Part shown: in pieces, positions 57,501 to 64,000 of the stretch
How positions within the stretch are numbered: position 1 is the first letter of the stretch
Layout: the number at the start of each line of letters is the position of its first letter
NCBI RefSeq assembly: GCF_949628265.1
Contig: NC_088786.1
Location: 42,801,681 to 42,865,680, forward strand
Direction of reading: 5' to 3'
Length of the DNA: 64,000 nt
Origin: Cloeon dipterum
Taxonomy: Eukaryota > Arthropoda > Insecta > Ephemeroptera > Baetidae
Position numbers and translations under genes: made by a program
Notes under the pieces: generated by a model
Seen by the model: the letters and a program-made list of their open reading frames with translations, nothing else
The model's database searches: none
What the model was told of the DNA's origin: nothing

Positions 57501-59017
57501 GGGCCAGACAGCGGTTGAGGGTGGACGGAGCGGCAGTGGTCGGCATCCAAAATTGCGTCGCGGAAACCAATTCCGTGGAAATGTTGAAGCCGATGGAGCA
57601 CCAAGCGAATTTGTGCTCCAAATCGCAGTTGAGGTCTTCGTTTGAGCCGCTCGTCCAAAAAGTTCCAACAGCTGATTCCATGAGTTAATAAATTTACGTC
57701 CAAAAATTTGATCAAACCTGTCAAAGAGGCCAGACAGTTCAGCTCGTCGAGAGAAGTGACGGCCAAAAGCGCTATTCCCATCGACTCGCATCGCAAAGTC
57801 GCTTCGTTTCTCGTCACCTTGTGATTTTTTTTAATTTATTTTAGTTTTAAATTTTTACAGGAATTTTTACAGCCATGTTTGAGAGGAAATAATTTTTGGT
57901 ACACATAGCGGCTGCCAACTGCGTGGAACCATCCGCTGCTAATGAGTGAATTTTGTTGAATTTTTGAATGGGCCATTTTAATTCTTTCATTTGACCAAGT
58001 TTAAAATTTTCAACAATTACAAACAGGCTTAATTTGGCCAAAAATAATATCATGTATTTTGAAAATTGTTGATTATTGATACAAAAATCCCTTCAAAATA
58101 AATTCTTCAACAAAATGCTTAAATTTTAATTAACATTACTTACGCGGAGCAGGTTTTATTATTGTTGGAGATTTCTTTTAAAGAGTGGTTAATATTAAAA
58201 TATCTAGCTTATCTGAAGGATAATCGTACCAATCGGTAGTTTTTGTAATCCGAACACGTTAAATGACACGGCGCGGGCTTAATTCATTTTCAAAGGTTTG
58301 ATTTAGAAAATTGTAGTTACTAAAACATTTCAACTCACCGTGGTGGTGGTTTTTGCTGTTGTTTCTTCAATTAAATTAGAGGGTGATTTTAGATCGTGCG
58401 GGATTATTGTCGTGATTGCAGAGAAATACGTCGTAGTCGTGATTGAATAAATATTTGTCGTCGGGATTGTAGAAATATCGGTAACACCTCTATCTGAGGA
58501 CAAAAAAGTCGAAACGGTCGTCAAATCAGCACTAACTTGTCCATTTTCTGTGTGATCAGCCACGGCAAAAGTCTCTCCAGGATTTTGTGCTGTTGATTTG
58601 TCCTCTCAATTGTTACAAATAAATGATAAATTATTTTACTCGTTTTTTCTGCAGTAATTGCTGAGAGCGGGGTAGAAATGTTGTTCTGCTCGTGGAATTA
58701 ATTTTATTTTGTTTTGGAAATATTTAAATACCAAAATACATACTTGATTTACTCCGAGCAGCTTGGTAGAAGAAGTTCTCCTTTCTGTTGGACTGCAAGT
58801 TTTGAATCCGCAGCACTTGACGATGTATTTCCTCCGCATTGGATGATTTGAATGACCGGAATTTCCTTTCATTTTCTTGGAATTCTTTTTTCTGCTCTGT
58901 AAAGGAGATTGAAATTATTCAAATTCTTATTAACGTTCGGCATATAATTACTTGCGGTAGAGCCTGTCCGATGCTGAAGAGAACCATTGAAACGAGGCAC
59001 ACGTTCCACAAATTCAT
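54505..59017 (-). CDS. Secreted multi-CTLD-OBP fusion protein (gene 2)
   Basis: Starts with a signal peptide (59017-58952, MNLWNVCLVSMVLFSIGQ). Exon 58896-58744 carries YIVKCCGFKTCS, like the KCCGRKSC motif of gene 1, and 58602-58339 a Thr/Ser-rich stalk. Then CTLD A (about 57,900-57,390: TLRCESMGIALL, TFWTSGSNED, FAWCSIG, YICHF), CTLD B (57,330-56,700: QQCCALGMEAL, NYWTSGTRKG, WSWCKAD, YIYACK), CTLD C (56,560-55,930: DRCCAIGLNL, DYWLSGTNLGC, FRWCTLD, FLCDV), an OBP domain (about 55,950-55,340: CAEIWNISS; a 27 nt exon with CFLKC; DGCSSK; DDECVVAYETYKC) and CTLD D (55,300-54,505: CCALGMKLF, EVWCRSRKL, SFICEQL, stop). OBP spacing is x3, about x40, x8, x8, the classical pattern. Introns are as short as about 46 nt. 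Some small exons before CTLD A are uncertain. Confidence 0.84.
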
Positions 59018-60240
59018 TTTATATTATTCGCCGTCTCTCTCGTTCAACCAAGTTGTGATTTTTGATGCCACTTGGAAGTGTGTTTCTCGTCAACTCCAAC
59101 AGCGTGTTAGTTTCCGGTTTGGAGAGGCGACAATCATACAAGTTGCGTCATATATTTCACATGCCGTGTTCCTATTTACCTGACACATTTTTCCACTCAT
59201 CCTGTTCAGGAGGACGTTAGCTAGCGTACATAAGCCGATTCACGGACGTAATACATGATCCTATGTAAATGGCAGCCATTTTACATTCCTCACGAGTGAC
59301 GCCATCAACTGACTACAGCGATGTGTCAGACATTCTCCCACCTGTTTAGTAAACCCAAGGGGAAACGAAAGTGAAAATACAATTATTCATTTTATTTTTT
59401 ATTTTTTACTCAAACATATGACCAAATATTCCAAAACAAAATATAATAGAATACACAAGCAAAACTATCTTTTAACAATTATGGTAAAGACAATCTAAAA
59501 ATAATAAATGCAAACTGAAATTAATATACCAAGAGCTCCATAGAAGACTTTGAACAATGGCTCATCTGCAATTTGAATTCAATAACTGGATGGCATTTCG
59601 AAGTCTCCCTATTAATTCCTTTAATTTTCCTTTTTTTTAATAGTTCTTATCTTCTTATTTTCTCAAGCAGTATAGTGCCAATATCAGATAGAGAACAGGA
59701 GTTTTTCAATCACATATCCACTTTACTTGGTGATAATTTTCATCAAAATCAACGCAAAGTAGCTGCACGAATTCAACAGAGACTAGATTTTGCTGGCTGG
59801 TTTGTTCGCTTTATGACTATCAATGTGTTTGACGTCGTTCTCCCGTGCATTTCAATGGCGTGTGCTATCCGGTTTTCGCAGTAGTCAGCCGTTTGTTTGT
59901 CGCTCGCAGTGCGAAAGAAAGCAAAATAATCTACACTAGCTGTGTAAAAGCGCTTCAGCGACTCATCCAGCGCGCGTCAACATTGAAATATTTAAATTTT
60001 TGAGATCAAATAAAGTATTAATTCAGTTCTTTTACAGTCTAGCATGGAGAAATTTTGAAAGCAGAAAAACAAGTCTATTTTAAGATTGTATATTTTAGAT
60101 CTTCAATCTTATAACTAATATTGGTTATCTTTATGGGCAAGCAGAAAATATCGTGGGCTATGATATTGCCTCATTTGCGAGCGGATGACATAATTGAGCC
60201 CAATCGTGGCCATTTGCGCCTGCCTGAATAAAATAAAATC
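59018..60240. other. No supported gene; one unexplained open frame
   Basis: 59,573-59,884 (+) is an open frame of 103 codons with a hydrophobic start and a plausible amino-acid mix after it (DREQEFFNHISTLLGDNF). No splice context or family is recognised; it could be a mobile-element remnant. The rest is AT-rich without features I can name. Confidence 0.35.
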
Positions 60241-60283
60241 CACTTCAAAAGCAAAAAACGTTTTTTTTGCCGTTTGCCATAGA
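60241..60283 (-). pseudogene. CTLD exon relic
   Basis: Minus-strand reading resembles the GKKYFFSAFE exon end of the small CTLD gene (8,075-8,120), including the following GTGGATTTTATTTTATTCAG intron-like tail. Nothing else of the gene is nearby. Confidence 0.5.
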
Positions 60284-63200
60284 GCTAAAATTCAATCCTG
60301 AACTTTATAAAATACCTGTTAAGCAATTAGATTTGTTTCTGTAGACGGAATTCTCGAAAACATTGAGCAACTTAAGAGAATACCTGTGGAAACTTAAAAT
60401 TATTCGATTAAAAACATTAAATTTGGAGAGACAACTAGGAAGGTCTCGTGTTTGAGCACGGTCCCATTCCATAGTCACTTAGGAATTCTATTTTTCAATA
60501 ATTCAGAGGATTTTCTTTCATCTTTCACGTTAATTCATAAATAAAATAGTCGATAAAATTTTAGCATCCAATAAACCAAGAGCAGAATCCTAATTTTTTT
60601 GTTTAGGTTGCCTTTTTACCATTTGGTGTTTGGAGAGAAAAGGATATTTTGCTCGCTGTTTGACGTGTGTTGCTATATTAAAAATGCTTCGTCTTCAGAG
60701 TACAGTGCGATGTATATATATTCAAAATATTTGGCACCACTGCGCGCGCGCACTCGCCTCAATCTTTTGCCGGGATAAAACGCGACCAGGGAGAGAAAGC
60801 AGAGGAGGGGAGGGAAAGGGAGGGCCGCCAACGGAATGAAGAGGGAAGACGATCAACAAACCACAACCGAATCAGTCTCCGATTCGACGACGCAACAATC
60901 GAAAATAGCAACAGGGGGCGGGGACAGGGTTTGGCCAGTGGTGTCGTTTACTTCCTTTGACGCTCGCTCCCGCACCGAAAAGTACATCTGGTCCTCGCGC
61001 TCTGATAAAGCAGACACGCATTAAATTCTGATAAGAGGGAAATTTTGATTAAAGGAAAATTTACTTGGAATAATTATTGTTCGGCAATTAAATTATAACA
61101 AGTTTGAGTGGGCCTTTTTTTAAATTGAGAGTGACCACGACTTCTAAAAGGGGCGAAGAAATTTTAGCAGTTGTTGCCAATCGACGTTAAAATAATGAGA
61201 TCAAAGTACCACTAGCACTTGAAATTTGGCAAAATTCAGCTTCAGAAACACTTCACACTTGATTATTTCGTTCTAGAATGGTTCATATGTCTCACAATCA
61301 GATTTTGACCGACTTAAGCAATCAGATTAGTTCCATTGTTTCTATCGTGAAAGCCCAACTTAGCAGTTTGTGATAAGGGTGGCAGAAAGAGCGTGGCGCG
61401 TGTTGAAAACATTATCGTGCCGCGTAAAAGGTCTAATTATCGGATGTTATCGCGTATTTAAAAGAAAGGCACGCTATACTAATAGGCTCATTTCGTAAAG
61501 CAAATTACAGACTGATTTCTGTTTCTCAACTACTTCGTGAGGACAGCTTCAATGTAAGTACTTTGAATGTGCAATATGCGTTGATATCATAATTTGTATA
61601 GTTCATTTGTGGTAATATTGTTGATGTAAAATTTAAAAAATATATCAAAATCTAGAGGCGAATTTTTAAAGTTTTAATAAACTAATTTCACTTGCTGCCT
61701 GTTTTGTCGATAGTAAGACTTTTAAAACTTCTCATTAGTCTTAAGTCAGAAGATCTTATCTTTTTTCCTAAATAATCAATAGTGCTATGCAAATATGCCC
61801 AAACTGAAAATTTGATTTAATATTTTGTTTCCTTTTCTTTATTAAAAAGTCATACCTTTTGCCTATCTACACGCGGCGAGAACCGCGGCGCAGCGAGTGC
61901 TTGTTATGTTCTAGATCAGATGCCATTGTTTGTCAGAATTATTTAGTGCGAGAGGGACGCGCTGCTGCACCGCGCGCGACAGGCGAGCTCGCGGGTTCCT
62001 CGGCAGTCGGCACCTGCAGGTGCGCGGCTGCCCCGCGTGATTATTATTCTTTCAGATTTTACGACTCGAGCATTATTTGTCTCTTTTTGGTATGCCTCGA
62101 TTTGGGCAAGGGGAACGAGCAGGGAAACAAAAGTGAAATTTCATTTTTCTAATGCTTCAAGTAAAATTATTGTGAATTTTTTATTTTAAAAAACGAAAAT
62201 ACATGCGAAGTTTAAAGTTTTTTTCCCAACTCCCGACCAAAAGGGCCCCAGCATAAAATTTTTCGAATTTCTCCGGTAAAACGCCCTCATTTTTAGCAAA
62301 GGAAATTAATTGCTTCTGGGGTGAGAAAAATTACAAAAACTTTATAGTGAAGAGTTAAGAAAAATATTACTTTTGAGTCTTGAAAGCTAATTTTTCAAAA
62401 ATTGCAGATTTTCAAAAGAGATCTGTGTTTGGCCTCATTATCATTCATATGTTTTTCGATCGTTGACATTACCAAAGCTGTGCAGAGTGAAAAATTACTG
62501 CAATTTACTGCGCTATTAGCTATTAGTTCCAAGGTCAGAGCAATCAATTAAGAGAACGGTCTTCACGCCTTCCGTGTATTTTCTCCTATAGTTTTAATTT
62601 CCTGTATACCTAATATATATAAGAAATAATTTAACAAAAATCTGAACGAAGCCAATTATTACATATTTGTTGACTTTTTATACCCTTTTTAGAAAAACGC
62701 CATCAAAAAACGTAAATTCACTTGGTTGCATCGATTTATTTCTTTTGTCCTTGTCCTGAATTTACCAGTATGCTTAATTTGAAAATTATGTAAATGGAAT
62801 AAAATTTTCAAAATCTTCCCCATTTGATATTTGATATCCTCGAACATTCTCAATTCTAAACGCATGGCCTCGTTCGGTGGCGCCAACAGCGGCGCCGTCA
62901 AGTGACTGATTCTGCTGCAAATTATTTCCGAGACTTTTCAGGACTCGGGGAACTTGAGACGACTTGACAAAATAAACTCGGTCTTAGCGAATTTGCAGGG
63001 AGAGAAATATTTAATTTCTCCGCGGAGAAGCTGCAGAGGAGAGCAGCAGAGAGAGAAGAGCCGACGAGCCGGAAACGGAGACCAACTCGGCGTGAGCCTC
63101 TATAGACACACGGAGAATTGCGGAATTTCTCTCTTATTTTGCCAGTCCTTCCAGTTATAACCCCCTGTCGTTTTTATTAATATCTCGCTCACCAAGAACC

Positions 63201-64000
63201 GCCAAGGGAAGCTAGTGTCAATGTCAAGGCCGCATATTACGTATTTTTTTGTGCTATCGGAGCGGAGGTTGGCTCTTGGCAAGATAAAAAAATAAGTAGT
63301 AGTGAAGTGGCTGGGATAAAAAGCAGTGACGAGAGGAGAGACGAAGAGAGACCGCATAGCGCACTGTTTGGATGAATAAATTTAAAGGAAGCAAACAGGC
63401 AGCTAGCTGTTAATTTACTTTGAAAACCAGCGCCTGCTGCAAGTTGGATTTCTGCAACCGGCGTTGATTTATTGCTTAGCGAGTTGCATAAATACATTCT
63501 CTTTCTCAAACAATCGAGACCTCTCTTTCTCCTGAATTCAGCGCTTAATAATTTTCAGCGCCACCACAGCGGCCGCGACTCTTTTCGTGCTGTCACACAT
63601 ATTTTACGCTTTCGTGCGTTAAACTTTATTAAAACTAATTTGTAGCGAGATTCAATTTTACCGCGAGTTCTGAAGCATTCACCGCATCCATAACACATTT
63701 TCTGCTGACCAAGAGGCAAATTGCGACACGTCAAGATCAGAATTCTCTCGGATCAAAGCCTCTGCATTCTCCAAGGTTTTTAATTAGAAACATTACCAAG
63801 GTTACATATTCGTCATAAATAATTATATGCAAGTCAACAAAAAATTCGATTTCTATTTCGTGTGGGGAGTTTGAAGCAGAGGATCACGCTGAAGATCATT
63901 TTGGTCGCGTGAATCTGGCCAGGGCTCGCTATAAAAACATTCCACGAATAAATAATTAATTATTTAATTTAATTAAATAATTTAATCTGTCTTGGATTCT
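60284..64000. other. No supported gene; repeats at the end
   Basis: A TATTTAAAAG at 61,455 with a GTAAGTA donor at 61,554 could mark a first exon, but no continuation was found. 63,420-63,510 is a good copy of the CGCCTGCTG...GCAACCGGCG repeat. It is followed at 63,560-63,900 by the GCGGCCGCGACTCTTTTCGT variant of the other interspersed repeat. Confidence 0.4.
63420..63510 (+). repeat. GCAACCGGCGTT interspersed unit
   Basis: About 90 bp running from GAAAACCAGCGCCTGCTGC through GCAACCGGCGTTGA to GCTTAGCGAGTTGCATA. Other copies: 360-455 (minus), 22,549-22,640, 45,040-45,110 and 53,276-53,345. A related GCCGGTTGC word with GCGACTTTTGC follows each CTLD terminal-exon copy (7,400 minus; 14,500; 32,237; 35,990; 52,465). 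Confidence 0.6.

Noticed and set aside
61859..62152. 97-codon open frame with a GC-rich centre
   Set aside because: No recognisable domain, no signal peptide and no splice-consistent neighbours.

Overview
This window looks like nuclear DNA from an insect. It is AT-rich, its genes have many very short introns (several of 40-60 nt), and non-LTR, MITE and foldback-type mobile DNA is abundant. Two genes encode a classical six-cysteine odorant-binding-protein (OBP) domain, a family known from hexapods. Abundant C-type lectin domains (CTLDs) plus OBPs would suit a mayfly-like insect, but that placement is a guess. All gene models below come from reading splice signals and frames by eye.

Positions 1-22,993 form a large inverted repeat. 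Its arms (1-7,915 and 14,016-22,993) surround a 6.1 kb spacer. Each arm carries an outer and an inner C2H2 zinc-finger gene, so there are four related copies in mirror order. The arms differ by clean insertions: a 1.07 kb insertion with a 9 bp target duplication in the left arm, and in the right arm a 2.1 kb double-hairpin foldback element full of TGAYRTCA palindromes plus a short LINE tail. The foldback splits exon 2 of the right outer zinc-finger gene. The spacer holds a small damaged CTLD gene and a 19-exon gene that joins signal peptide, Cys motif, Thr/Ser-rich stalk, CTLD, complete OBP domain and CTLD.

Positions 22,994-53,250 are mosaic accessory DNA. Two intact six-exon genes for a secreted protein, possibly a trypsin-fold pseudoenzyme, lie at 26,980-28,387 and 42,801-43,960; a relic of a third is near 52,565-53,115. 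A 3.1 kb LINE with an open ORF2 and exact 15 bp target duplications sits at 28,996-32,108. A 3.2 kb direct duplication (32,790-36,095 and 49,330-52,565) carries degraded exons of an SH2-adaptor (Shb-like) gene. In three places the first SH2 exon is abruptly joined to the remains of a CTLD terminal exon. Positions 36,600-47,230 are a patchwork of inverted and direct repeats with no convincing gene except the second secreted-protein gene.

Positions 54,505-59,017 hold a second, larger gene of the fused type, with at least four CTLDs and an OBP domain between the third and fourth. The same unusual architecture therefore occurs twice, about 45 kb apart and on the same strand. The rest, to 64,000, shows repeats, a CTLD exon relic and no gene I can support.
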